Part shown: piece after piece, positions 13,453-25,600 of the stretch | Position numbering within the stretch: the stretch's first letter is position 1 | Layout of the letters: every line of letters starts with the position of its first letter | NCBI GenBank assembly: GCA_948567375.1 | Contig: OX419761.1 | Span: forward strand, 42,880,243 to 42,944,242 | Direction of reading: 5' to 3' | Length of the DNA stretch: 64,000 bases | Source of the DNA: Lunularia cruciata | Lineage: Eukaryota; Streptophyta; Marchantiopsida; Lunulariales; Lunulariaceae | The notes under the pieces: model-generated | What the model was told of the DNA's origin: nothing | Seen by the model: the letters and a program-made list of their open reading frames with translations, nothing else | Database searches by the model: none | Program-made: the position numbers and the translations under genes

Positions 13453-14825
13453 GAATTGCTCATGTCTTGTCCTAACATAATGCATCACAAGCATGAAGTA
13501 ATGTATTTACGATTGAAGTGATGCCAAAATAATGGAATATTACATATTAGGTCTCGATGCAGCGGCGATCGTGATGAATTTCTTCTAATGGAAATTACTT
13601 CGTAAATATAGATAGACTTATCCTCCATAAAATGAGGGGATAAAGAGGACCGGTATGGGACAAAAGAACTTTTTCGGCACACCTGCGACTCATCGAATAA
13701 AAAAGGGTAACAACTGCGGAAGAGACAAAGAGGAATTCAATGGACGATGATGCGTGTGAACGCGGGCGATTCAAACCCGCCGGGCGGGTGGCTGCCCGCA
13801 CTGCCCGCACTGCCCGCGATCAGACTGAAAGCGAGCGGCGAAGACCAGGAGGGGCAGAAGGAACGGGGAAGGAGGAGGGGGAGAAACAAGAAGAGAAGGG
13901 AGGCCGTTCGTCTGTTCTCCGTGGAAAGCCTTTTCTTTTCGTCGCGACCAGTCGTTTTCTTCGGCGACGACACGAAAGAGGAGAGGATTTTGTTGTTGTT
14001 GTTGTTGCGAGGGAGGCGCTGCTGGCTGCTGCGGTAGACCTACTTACAGGAAGGAAGAGGAGGAGAGAAAGGAGTCGGTTGCGGAGAAGCAAAGCAAGAG
14101 ACGGTTTGTTGCGCTTTGAAAGCGGAGAGAAGGGCGATCGTAGTCTCAGCGGGAATAGAAGCTGAAGGGAGTCAATATCGGAAGAAGGAGGAGGAGGGAA
14201 CGGTGTCTGTTGGCTGTGGCAGTACTGCGATAGGAGGAGCTCGATCGAGCGAGCGAGGCGAAGACGGGACGAGACAATGAATTGAGGATTGGTGGAGTGG
14301 AGCAATCAGTCGGATGAACGGTCCGAGGGACGCAGAGAGCGCGAAGGAAGAAGGAAGAACGGGAAGTAGGTCTTTGCGGGTCGTGGGAGAGCGATTGTGG
14401 CGCGTAGGTCACAAAGAGGAACAAGAGGAGTAGATTGTATCAGATCTTGGAGGAGCGGGTAGAAGGTATACAGGGATGCATCGTGGTTCGAGTGCTGAAG
14501 GGTGGAGGAGGTGTTAAAGAAGAAGATGCAGGGAGAAGTAGGTCGAGGTAAAGAGACTGTAGCCGTGGTGGTGTTGACCCGCTTTTGTTGTGGTTTTGGA
14601 GAGTAGTGATTGTCATGGCCGGGTAGATCTTTTTGGCGGGAGATAATCGAACATCATGGGGATACCTTGTGAACCTCGTTGTATCTTACGTGTCTGCAAG
14701 CTCGTATAGAGGTGGTCTCGATGAACGGTGTATGTGGCGAGGGGGTTAGTGCGTGAGAGTCAGCTCTCAACCTTGTAGCTGTAGTTGTTAGGGAGTAAGC
14801 TGTCATCCTGGATATTCGAGTCGAA
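13453..14825 (+). promoter_or_regulatory. Promoter and long purine-rich 5' leader of PHD gene
   Basis: GC rises sharply near 13,740. A GC-rich patch with three 'actgcccgc'-like units lies at about 13,790-13,820. It is followed by a GA-rich stretch (about 13,840-14,420) with a short GTT run near 13,990-14,007. Such polypurine tracts are common in plant 5' leaders. No TATA box can be placed with confidence. Several ATGs occur upstream of the main start, so short upstream ORFs are likely if transcription starts in the GA-rich stretch. An in-frame TAA at 14,796-14,798 closes the frame just before the chosen ATG. Confidence 0.45.
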
Positions 14826-17800
14826 ATGATCTCTGTGAAGAGATTATGTGACAGCACGGGTAAGCAGTTCTACTTGGTGGAGTCTCGTCTGCCGGACGGG
14901 AAGCTTCAGTGTATCACTCGATCCTTTAAGTTGAGGTGTAATGCTCGCGGGTTCGAGGATGTGGACACCCGAGCAAAGGCTCTTAGGTTTGCCATCACAA
15001 CTGATAGCTTGGTTCAGTTTAGAGCTTTCATCTTCAGCGAGCAGGATGCTTCAGGAGGGCATGGGAGAATCGAAGGATCGGTTTCGTTGGTATCCCCCAG
15101 ATTAGAGTCGTTTCTGCCTCTTGAATCATCTCCAGGGAGTGGTAAACGGAGGGGAATCAGATCGTACATCTGTATGCGCCAAAATCGTTTGACAGGTCTA
15201 CGATTCGTGGTGGCTATGTCCCGGCTGGATAACGGTCGTCTGCGTGCGGTTTCTTTTCAGGATCATAGCTTAGTTGGCGGAGGGGTTCCGGATGAAGCTT
15301 ATGAAGCCTTGAACAAGGCGGTGCGGTTTCTACGTGGTGTTGCCTTCGAGAGTTGGCGCAAGCAGAACTTGAACGACTTGATGAGCAGGGATCGGGAGAC
15401 CGTCGGTCATCGGAGGGAGCGCGCTCTCAAGCATATCAGCGCTTTCGTGGAGTTTGATTCTGGAGAAAAGGTGGATTGCGCGTGTGGAAAGAACCGCAGC
15501 CGAGGACTAATGATGGCTTGTGAGCGCTGTGGGGCGTGGGAACACGCTGAATGTCAGGGATTTCGGTCTGATAAGCAGGTGTACTTTCTTTCCAGTCCTC
15601 CAGTAGTGATAGGCCCTCCAGCCTGCTTTCTCTGGCAGTATTCTCGTCGGATGAACTTTACTGGTTATACAGGTGCAAGGTTGAAGACAGACAGGATCCT
15701 TTCTCTTGATGCAGGGTTGCTGTGGAGTCATTGTGTTCGTAAAGTTTGCCCCAGCTAATAAGCCTTGATACTCTATTATATTTTCGTGGGGAAGTACCCG
15801 TCACTTCAATGAGCTAATATCATGGTGTTGCAAGAAGATACTCTTTTTATGATTGTTTGGACTGTACACCTCGAGAGCACCAGATGACTAACTCAGGCTC
15901 ACGTAAGCGTACTTTAGAGCATTTGCGGAGGAAAGAACACAGATTGTCTTTCGAGCTCTCGTTGTAGGGAGATGCGGAAGCAGAAGTCGTGGGTTGCTGT
16001 TGTAGTTACAGGGCATGCAAATGATTCTGATTCGTCGTAAGGAGACAGGAGTTCAACAGCTGGTCTCGTCCTAGTTAGGAAGGAACTGCAGGACTTTCTT
16101 GCTGGACAGGAAGCAGTGGGAGTGGGACATTCGTTTGGACTTAACGCGCAGGTGCTTCGGAATGTCTTGGAGATCCACGTATCGAAGGTTATCAGCAAGG
16201 ATGAGAGGAGAAACAGGCTTTAAGCAAAGTTTGTGAACTGTATGGGTGGGTTGATGATGAAAGCTTGCAAGCTCAACCTATGTTTGTTTCTATCTTGCAG
16301 ATACCTGCGGATTACATATGCTCGGCATGTATGAGGGCGGACAGGGAGGATGTGGTTGTCATCAGGTTGGATGAACAGGTTAGTCTCAGGAATCTACGAC
16401 AGCTTCAGACTTGAAGCGCGGTCTTGTTTAACAGGGAATTGCTGGAATTTCACAGGGTTACAGGGACAGGACATGTTCTGATCTGCCAGGGACTTCATAA
16501 GTAGACCTTTCTTTACGCACAGGAGCTGGATAAGTGAAGGATTACGTACTAGAGTTGTAAACAGTGACGAGCTGGAGAAAGGACTGTCGCTGTTTTGTCT
16601 TTTGCTTGGCCAGTAGTACAGGGAAATGTCAGATTGAGGAAGTGATGCAGGGATGGAATTACGTTTTTGGGCCTTTAAGGCAGGGCAAGCCATAGCCATC
16701 GTTTGTATCTTCTCGGTCCTCAGCCTCTTGGTTTAGGCTGATGCGACAGACACTGTATGGTGCCAGCTGCCTGGCTTGGAGTCAAAAGGAGTTGCATAGA
16801 CCTTTATAAGGATGAAAACCCGGCAGCCTCAAGGTAATGGCCTCCAGATGCAGTCACTGGCGGGCTATTATCTGCTTATGGCAAAAGCTTCCTAGAGAAA
16901 GTGAGAGAAACCGTAGGGTTCTGGGGAAGTATGCAGTCCTTAATGGTATACGTGGCTGAGTATCTTGCTGATTTTGCCGTGCCCAGGGAGAATGCGGGAA
17001 CCTGCAACTGGAAGATCTCTGGACTGATGCTAAGATACGAGACAGAGAAGGAGACGATCCAGTGTGCTGTGTCTGCGGATGCGAAGACAATCAAGATTTC
17101 GAAGCCATGGTATGGGCCAGATCTTAACTTCTGAATTTGTCAGCAGGTTCCTGACGTTGCTTAAGAGACATCGCTGAGCCGTGCCAAGTATGATAATACT
17201 ACCCCTAGGCGTCTCCACCTATGATTCTGAAAATCTGATTGTTGAATGACCTTGCAGGTCCACCCCGTGACTGAGCATGCATGTGATGACGGGGCAGCTT
17301 GGGCCCATCCAGCTTGCGTCTCTGCGGCTCAACACCTTTCTCATAAAATGTGGACAAGTAAAGCCGTGCAAGCAGGGCTGTGTCAAATTTGCGGTGATCG
17401 ATTCCTTCTATCGCCCAAGGATGAGCATTTTACAAGTTCCGGAGTCTCGTCTGCAAAAACTTCTAAGGGTTCCACTTCTCCATCTTCTCAAACAAGGAAT
17501 TCTAGGAGATCTGCCAAGACAGATCAAACTAGCCGCAAACGATTGCGGAGCGCGTTAACGAACGGAGCTGTAGCCAAGGTAGAGGTGGCTGAGAAGCGAC
17601 CAGTTAAAAATGTGAAAGAGGAGAGTGACGGCCATCCATCACAAAGCGGAGACAAGACAGACTCTCCAGGAATGGAGTCAAACAAGGTGACTATATTAAC
17701 CTTCGCTCGGCGTCTTAAGGCTGTACCATAGGCTCAACGTTTTAAAAGAGGAGTATGCATCATACAAGTCGGTCTAGGTAGCTTGTGCCTTTTTGGGCCC

Positions 17801-20800
17801 ATGGGCCTCGTTGTGACGGATGTCACCAGAAAGTTACATTCTTCCGCCGAGCTGTAACTCATCTCATGCATCCTTGTGGCATCTTGTTTGCGTAGTACTC
17901 TACCGAGCTCAGTTCCAATCTTCAGTTTATCGAAGTACACTATATTTATCTGTTAGATTCTTTACCTTCGTTAGGGTTTCATTTCTCATTTCGATTTGCA
18001 CATATCATGTTTACATTTCATATGCACACCATTTGCAAGTAATGAGTTCTGGATCCCCCGTTCTTCGAACGGCGTCTACTCTCATGCTACCTGGACTACC
18101 CGCTACTAACAATACTGATGCCGGAGCAGAAGCCGTTGCCCGTCAAACGACTTTCTGCTACCGATACTCACACATCTACCCGGATTCCAGTGTTCCTACC
18201 CGACTCCAGCCTACAGTTTAATTGTCTTTGTTCATGCACTGCTTACTGTTGGTCAATTACACAATGTTTTATATTTCCCGAATTCGTTTGAATAGCTGTA
18301 GCGATTTCAAGTTGTTTACTAGCCCTTTAGATATATGCTGTTCTTGATTTGTTTCAATTATGCCTTCCGCTTCAGGTTACATTCGATGCATTCTGCTTTA
18401 TGGATTTATCACTATCCTAGCATTGTGCATACTGTACATCTGGGTTACCGATCATATGCATTTAATGAGTTCTGGATCACCCGTTCCTAGAAAGGCTTCT
18501 GCTCTCATCTACCTATATCTACCCGGATTACTGGCCAGTAATAATTCTGATCTCAATAGAAAATATTTTTCTCATGGACTATGTTTGTTTTTATTTCCTA
18601 TTTTTCCTGGATGGCAAGGAGCATGAAGAGCAACACTGTACACAGCTCTGCAGCTTCTTATGTGATACACATTAGTTTTTGTCCTGCTTTTACCTTGCCA
18701 CTAAAGAATAGTTTCTTCTGCATGCACGTTATTGTAAGGAGGATCGGGGATATATGATTCTTTGTCTAGAGGACTCACATCCTTATCTGTGAAAATTTTG
18801 AGTGCATCCGTTTCCAGCAGTACATTCATACCATTTTATGTCCTACGGTAGTATGTTCTCGAACGAACAGTCGGCACTAAATGTCGGACACCAACCACCA
18901 ACCATTTTCTTAGGAGTTGTGAGGTACATACTAAGATTATGGACTAGATGTACACCGGCGTATTAATGGTAGTCTACCATCGCTTTGCGCCTAACATTTG
19001 CATTGTAGTACAATGCTTTAAAGCTACTTCAATCTCTGGGTCAACACATCTGTGATTAGTTTGGACACGTTTCTGTGTGGGAAGCGTCCAACGATGTCTT
19101 ACAGGTTCTTAGAGGCCAAAAAATATCCAATTTGCAACTGAGTGGGTCCTTCGTTTGAAATGAACCTATCCCTATTCATCGTGGATCCTCGTGTTTTAGT
19201 TAAGATAATATGAGAGGACAATCTTAAAAGTCTGATTTATAAGTCCGTTTTAGCATCTATCTTTGAGGTGAGGAAGAAGGATTGGAGCCACGCCTGTCAA
19301 TCTCAGGGGTAACCCATTAGGAGGTCCTTGATTGGTGAATTGCTATCTTGTCCTGCTCCATGTTTGAACTCCATGCTTTGAAGCAGCCAGTATGTCGGTT
19401 ATGATACATGGTATTCTCAATTTATCAACAGTGGGCGCTGCACGTTGTGCCTAAATGCTATTGAGGAACTCTCCGAAGTGTGAGTTTGACAGAACATGCC
19501 TCACTAACTCGTGAGTATGAAAGCGATTTCAAAGGACATCAGAGGTGTAGAGAGGAGATTGCTATATATGATACAGTACTGGTCATATACACTTGCAATA
19601 CTCTATTTCTTGATGTACTCCTCAAACTTTGTCTACCGTAACTGAGTTACTCGATTGCATTTCACTTCGTCAGAGCCTGCCTAATCTGAAGGTTTGGTTT
19701 CTAGCAGAGAATCTTCTGTCATATACGTATCACACTCGTGTATCGTTTTACATGTCACACCCGGGAAGGAATTTGTCTACTTATTTATTTTTGGTTTTGG
19801 CCTCCAGATCGGTACTACTACTTCACTCGGGCGGCGCTTCAGTGGTGCGGCTGTGACCGTTCCCATTAAAAAACGGAGGATTCAAATATCGGAAGTACCT
19901 AGGTCTCCGTCACCTCCTCCTAGATCTCCTTCTCCTTCTCCCTCACCTTCGCCCCAGTTTGAGGCAGTTATTCCTAAGGGAGAAACACTTGATCAAACAG
20001 GGCCGAGTTTCAAAGGCGAGGTTGGACAAGGCTCGGAAGATGCTGAGATGCAGGAAGGTGGTGCAGTCGAACATGAAACGGTTGTGGTTGCCGGAGCTCA
20101 TAATTTTGGTGTAAGTGAGAGCAAGGACGTTGGTGGACAGATTCCCATAGATGGAAACCTGTACTATCCCGTGCTGGACACTGTTAACTTAGTGGCACGT
20201 CAGGAAAGCTATCTTACTGTTGGAGCGAGTGACGTTGGTGGCTTAGAGAAGGGTGTAGGATCTACGACCAAAGTATCCGAATCCTCGTTGAGAAGATTGA
20301 CTGCAACTCACAGTAGACTAGGTACGGATGTGGGTGACACGGCTCGTGGTTCTGAAGCAGACCCTTCAGGGTTTAACAGACTGGGACAGCTGGATGATCA
20401 CCTGCATGGGAAAGGAAGACTCAAGTCCATTGACAGGACAAAGCTATCAGAGAACGGGAGGCCGCAACATGACAATCTTCCGTTGTTACATGGTCATCTC
20501 CGTCTTTTAGAGGGTACTCAATATGAGGGTCTGCTAGGATCATCTGGACGACCCTTGACTTTGAGCGAAGGCAAAGAGGTGGTGATGCAGCCCTTGGCAC
20601 ACGTAAGCAGCAAGTTACCAAGTGCCGGGAGCATTTCTCCCGATATTCATCAGTCTGTAAGCGGAAATGCATCAACAAAGCACCGCACCCTAGTCTCCGC
20701 CGTTGACGCGCGAGAATTTCACGGAAGGCAATCTCTGAATGATGCCTCTAGAAATATTGATCTAGCAGAGAACAGCGACCCTGTACACGGAGTGGACGAT

Positions 20801-23800
20801 GAAGAAGCAAAACCTCTAAGCGCTGACAAGTGTGAGAAAGAAGTCAGTACTGAAAGAGATGGGCACTATGAGAACTTCCAATCAGGTGATGCAGAGGTAA
20901 AAGATGTGGCGAGGTCATCAAGTGCCAGTCAAGGACCTTCGCGGGACGCTAGGCTTCATTGGGATTTGAATATGGATATGGAGGAGTGGGAGAGGCCTCC
21001 AGAAGAGGACACAGGTACTTTCGCAGGCGTAGGCTCGGTTCTGGCTTCAAGTGCCAACCATTTGCATGATCCAAACGATGATCGGGATCAGAGAGTGACG
21101 GCACATGATGTGAAACTTAGTGTTCCTCCGGCGGAGTCCGAGCCTGAACTTGTCGCCGAAATCGTTCTTGAGGAACTCAGTACTGAGGCCGATGCCGCGA
21201 AGATTTCCCCTTCCGAGGGCGAATGTGATGTATCTTCAAATGATGCAGGAGGTGCAGGTTTGAAGTTCAGTGAGGAGACTGAGGCAATTGATTCTGTGAA
21301 TGACGATGTTCTCCCAGTAATGGGGTTGGATTTGCAGACATCGTCTCAAAGCAGAGTTACTGCGGATCGTGTGGATGGTGAGTCTAATTCTGCTCAACAG
21401 GCCATGAAGGTGGGAGAAGGCAGTCCTAAGGTTGAGGATCAAGCATATACCGTATTCAAGGAAAAACGAATACCTCCTATAGACGAAGAGAAAGGTACAG
21501 ACGTTGAAAGTCAAGAAGTTGGGCCTTCAAAGAACGCCTCTGAAGATGTCAAAGGTTATACTGTTGCTGAAATGGATGTCGAAGAGGAGTCGAAGGTTGG
21601 TGTAATTATTACTACCGAACTTGTTCCTCTTCCTGAAGGTCAATCTAGTGCTAGCACTACTGCTAACGATTTGGGAGGAACATCTTCAAGTGATGCTGAT
21701 TTTCCCGGAAAGCCTGAAGTCACTAGAACAAAAATGACTCCCGAGGAAAGACTCTTAGTGACTGGAAAGTCTGTGGACGAATCTGGTGACACAGAGACGA
21801 ATGCCATATCTGCAGATAATTATGACTTTGTTGAGTACGATGCATCCGATGATGAAGAAGAGCGAGCTGCTGAAGTTGAGAAGGTCATGCCGGAGAAGTC
21901 GGCTGGTGAGCCTCTTATTCCAGATTTTCCACGGGCAGAGAGTCCGCGTGAGTGGAATGAAGATCCTGTTGAAATGGAGGCTGAACATGTAGATTATGAC
22001 GATTCAGGTGATTCGAGAGATGGAGATGAACGTGGTTCAGAGGTAGATGAAAGAACGGATGGAGAATGGACAGGTGCTGCTGCCACAGGCCAGCCAGACG
22101 TGCAGGAGTTGGAGGAAGTTGAGAAAAGTGCAGAGCCAAGTCTAGAAGGAGCTGAGACTGTCGATGAAGTTGAGAACTTGCAAGTGGATGTGGTGAAGGA
22201 AGGGAGTACAGTCCCTGAGGCTGCTGATTGCCAGATATCAGAAACTAAGAGCATTACGCAAGACACAAATGTTGAACTCAGAGACTTTGGAGACGATGTT
22301 GATAGGCAGGGCGATGGCAGCGCTGTCAAGAGAGACGATTCTGACACCAAATCCCCTGAGAAGGTCGATAGTGTAATGAAGCTCAGGGAAATAATCAGAT
22401 CACAGGAGGAGAAAGAACCTTCTACTCAAGGATCAGGACCTTCTAGAAGAGGTGAGGGGCAAAGCAGGACTAAGTCATCTGGATGGGATCAGCTCCCGGA
22501 GGGCTTTGACAATCCTGATGATGCGCTGCGAGCAGCCAAAGGAAACCCAGTTATTCGGACTGGTCGTGGTAGTCCTTGGGGAGGCACTAATGGGAGAGGT
22601 GCTAGTATAAGTCCGCGAGGTGGTCCGGTGACCAGTCGATTTGGAAGAGGTTTGCGGAATGACAGCATGGGAGACAGAGCAAGATCTGAGGACTCCTGGA
22701 CAAGAGACGATCATCAGCACGGAATAAGGTTAGTTGCGATCACCAGTCATTGCTCAACGTATCCTGGTATGTGCTGTGTAAGTCCTTGTACAACATGTTC
22801 ACCGTGTCCTGTCCTTTATGGCCATGTTTCACTTAGTCGGTTTGGTTCATATTAAAGTAATACAACGCATGTCCCAATCTTTCTACCAAACGCATAGCAA
22901 TATCGTTTGCTTGTTTTTTTTGGACAAGCTCACAATAACGTAATTTGTAAATTAGGAAAGATACCTTAGATTAGAGGAAATGGGTGATCCTTCTCCTAGC
23001 CTCTAGCTTTTCTCTGCCTTCTTTCTGAAAATGAGGGGAAACTAGACCTTTTGCTTGTGTCTTTGTCTTTACGTCTGCGATATTGTAGGTGCTCATGACT
23101 TTCAGAGAGGACCCGTTTCGTAAATAATTCTGATGAAAATTTGCAATTCTTCGAAGAATTTTCGAAGATGACTGTCTTCGTTTCCATTCCCGCATAAATT
23201 GGTGCAATTGAGATGAACTCAGATCTCTACTTAGATGTTGGCCTTCTCATCTGCAATGGTATCTGATCACATGACTTCTAGTGAAGTGAATAAAGACCTC
23301 TTCTTGAAATCTTCGAATCACATCCCTGTTAGGAATAACGTATCCTCTCTCAACTGAGAAGTAAATCTCCGGGATTTCCCGTTCCTGCAATGCCACCATC
23401 ATGTCACTGGTTTCTGCGAAGGAGTTCGGTTCTACACTTCCACGTCATTGTGCTCAGTGAATTTATATTCGCCCTCATTTTACTCGTAGAAATGTGCTCA
23501 TTGAGTAGACTTGCTTCAGATGTCGAATAGTCTTTCGTTGGTCTCGTTAACCTGAGTGCTTGGACCTATTTCTAATGGAGTTCTATGTGTATCCTATGCA
23601 GGGGCGATGACAGTCTTGATATCAGCCCCAGGCTAGCTTCACCACGAGAACTTGGACGGGGTAGAAGCCATGGGAGGGGAGGCTCACCTGTTGTTCGTGC
23701 GAGAGGCAGAATGGAACCATGGATGGACAGCCCAAGCGGTCCGACAAGCCCATGGGGTCCTAACAGACATCCATCCCCGCCAGGACGCTACAATGATGGT

Positions 23801-25219
23801 GTTGGCTTCGGTCCTCGTGGTCCGACAAATGCCGCTGCTGTAGCTGCTGCCAAGGTTGAAAGCAGTGGATTTGTAGTTGCTCCTGATGGCACTGTCACCA
23901 AAGCTGGGAGCTCATCTCGGGGTCCACCTAGACCGTTTCAAAGTGGGGGTCGGAGTGGTAGAGGTGTAATATTCAACATGGGACGAGGAGGTCCCGGAAT
24001 GGGTATGGGTGTGGGTATGAATCTTGGTGGTTTAAGAGTAAACATGGGGATGGGAAGGGGAATGGGGATGGGTCCCGGAATGGGCATGAACATGGGCATT
24101 GGGATGGGCATCGGCATGGGTGTAGGACCTGGCTTGGGTCTTGGCCTGCCCGGTCGTGGTGGTCCTGGAGGTCGAGGAATAGTTGACAGGTATACAGCGC
24201 CTTACGCCGGCCGGGGTTCAAGTCCACTGGTAGAGAATTCCTCTTCAAGTAGGCGTGGGAGATCACACGAAGAGTACCCTGATAATTGGTCTCGACGAGA
24301 AGAGCGCAGTGCATCTCCGCGGAAGAGGAGAAGTGCCTCAAGGAGATCTAGGTCGCGAACTCTTTCAAGGTCGAGATCACGAACAAGGTCTCCAAGGGTT
24401 CGTACTCCTCCTCGACCAACAAACAGTAGTGGTAGCGGTGGAGGAAACGTGGACAAAAGTAATAAGAAACGCAGCCACTCTCCTGTTGCTCATAAACCAG
24501 AGCAGAAGACAGAAAGACCCGAGTCTCCTCCCGCTCGGCGCTCAGTCCCTCCGCCACCAAAGCTTCCTCTGCCCCCTCCACCTCCTCGGAGCCAGCGATC
24601 ACCGCCAGCTGGCTTGAAGCGATTGAGTGATAGTAAGAGAGATGGAGATAGAGCTCGGTCCAGGGATCGAGAAAGAGATAGAGAGAGAGAGAGGCCAGCG
24701 ACAAGAGCGCGAACTCCTCCGAGAAGAACATCTCCTCATGTTGTGCATGGTTCCGCGTTGATGGATGACAGAGATCGGCAGTTACTGGCAGGCATCCGAC
24801 ATGTTTCACCCGCTGGCGCACGACACCGATCTACTGAGAATACTGGAGCTGCTGCTGCTGCAGTTGCTGCCTCTAGTCGAGATTCACCTCCTACTACGAG
24901 TCCTCTGGGGCGGGTTGCGGAGGGAAATAGTGAAGGAAGAAGACAGTCTGGTGACGAAGGAGGTGAAAGTAGAGTGCATGGGCCTAGACGAGAAGAGACA
25001 GGGCCCAAGGTGGAGCAGCGGAGTAGCAAGGATAGCTCCAGGGGAGAACGGGAGCGCACGTCAAGGAGAGACGGTGGAAGAGACAGGGACGAAGAAAGGA
25101 GAGATGTCAGTAAGATGAGTTATAGTAGAGACAGGGATGGTAGGGGTAGTAGTAGCATGAAGTATAATCGAGAAGGAGATGATGACGTGGCTCCCCGACG
25201 GAGGCGGCCTTCTCCGTAG
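14826..25219 (+). CDS. PHD-finger protein with acidic middle and Gly/Met-RS-rich tail (6 exons)
   Basis: Exons fitted by frame and GT-AG sites: 14,826-15,578; 16,301-16,378; 16,987-17,109; 17,258-17,686; 19,808-22,728; 23,602-25,219. All phases agree and give 5,922 bases, about 1,973 residues. An upstream in-frame stop supports the start. Residues 218-261 form a PHD finger (CxC, CxxC, HxxC, CxxC) split by intron 1; the CxC opening resembles the SET3/MLL5 type. Residues 304-363 hold a second, irregular Cys/His cluster (CVC.C, HAC, HPAC, CQIC), perhaps a degenerate PHD-like knuckle. From about residue 480 a basic 'VPIKKRR' and Ser-Pro stretch leads into a long, acidic, low-complexity middle. 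The last exon has a Gly/Met-rich tract (about 1,547-1,627), RS dipeptides (about 1,650-1,705), a polyproline patch and RD/RE-rich runs. Family knowledge suggests a nuclear chromatin reader linked to RNA processing; that role is inferred. The 'VPIKKRR...SPPP' block recalls, from memory only, uncharacterised seed-plant proteins. Confidence 0.78.
18040..18552 (+). repeat. Duplicated cassette within intron 4 of the PHD gene
   Basis: Two related segments, about 18,040-18,122 and 18,463-18,552, both open with 'aatgagttctggatc' followed by 'cccgttc', then an 'aggct/acggcgtct' block, 'ctctcat', 'ctacc(t/c)gga', and finish near 'aa(c/t)aat(a/t)ctgat'. Both can be read from ATG as MSSGSPV..., diverging afterwards. 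They sit inside the 2.1-kb fourth intron. Neither is bordered by clear splice sites that keep the host frame, so I do not add them as exons. Confidence 0.7.
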
Positions 25220-25600
25220 ACAATGTGAACTATTGAGTAATTTCATCCATGGACAGCTTCCCAATTTTAGGGGTAGATTTTGTCCCAAATGGCTGGTTGG
25301 TGAGTTGCGAGGTCGAGTTGTGTAAGTAACTTCGTTCATTTTCTTGTTCCAAATAGCTTTCTCTTGATAGTCATCACCCTCACCCTTTTCCTTTGGGGTC
25401 TTCAGCCAGCCAGCATATCATGCCTACACCTCAATCAATAAACTGAAATGGTAACTTGTCAAACTTGAGTATCTGTTGTTGGTTGAATACTGTCTGCCAA
25501 GCCTCTTTTCTCTCCATGTAGGGTAATGCTGTATAGGGAGTTAGATAGGTCAGCATAAAACTGTGTTCAAGTAACGGGTATTGTATCGATTAGTTAATGT
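25220..25600 (+). other. 3' untranslated region of PHD gene (approximate)
   Basis: AT- and T-rich DNA follows the TAG at 25,217-25,219. A canonical AATAAA lies at 25,437-25,442, so the poly(A) site is probably within the next few tens of bases. The exact 3' end cannot be read from sequence alone. Confidence 0.5.

Noticed and set aside
13755-13790. tRNA T-arm-like 'gattcaaaccc'
   Set aside because: The flanking bases do not form a proper 5-bp T stem with a 7-base loop, and no D arm, anticodon arm or acceptor stem can be placed.
13740-14424. Open frames of 90-160 codons on both strands in the GA-rich leader
   Set aside because: Overlapping frames on both strands with low-complexity R/E/K/S composition are explained by the polypurine leader of the PHD gene.
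15579-15758. Extension of PHD exon 1 to the stop at 15,758
   Set aside because: Splicing at 15,578 to 16,301 completes the PHD finger in frame; the extension would truncate it and lacks domain sense.
17820-18626. Intron 4 open frames taken as separate small genes
   Set aside because: No splice, start context or homology support; reported only as a duplicated cassette.
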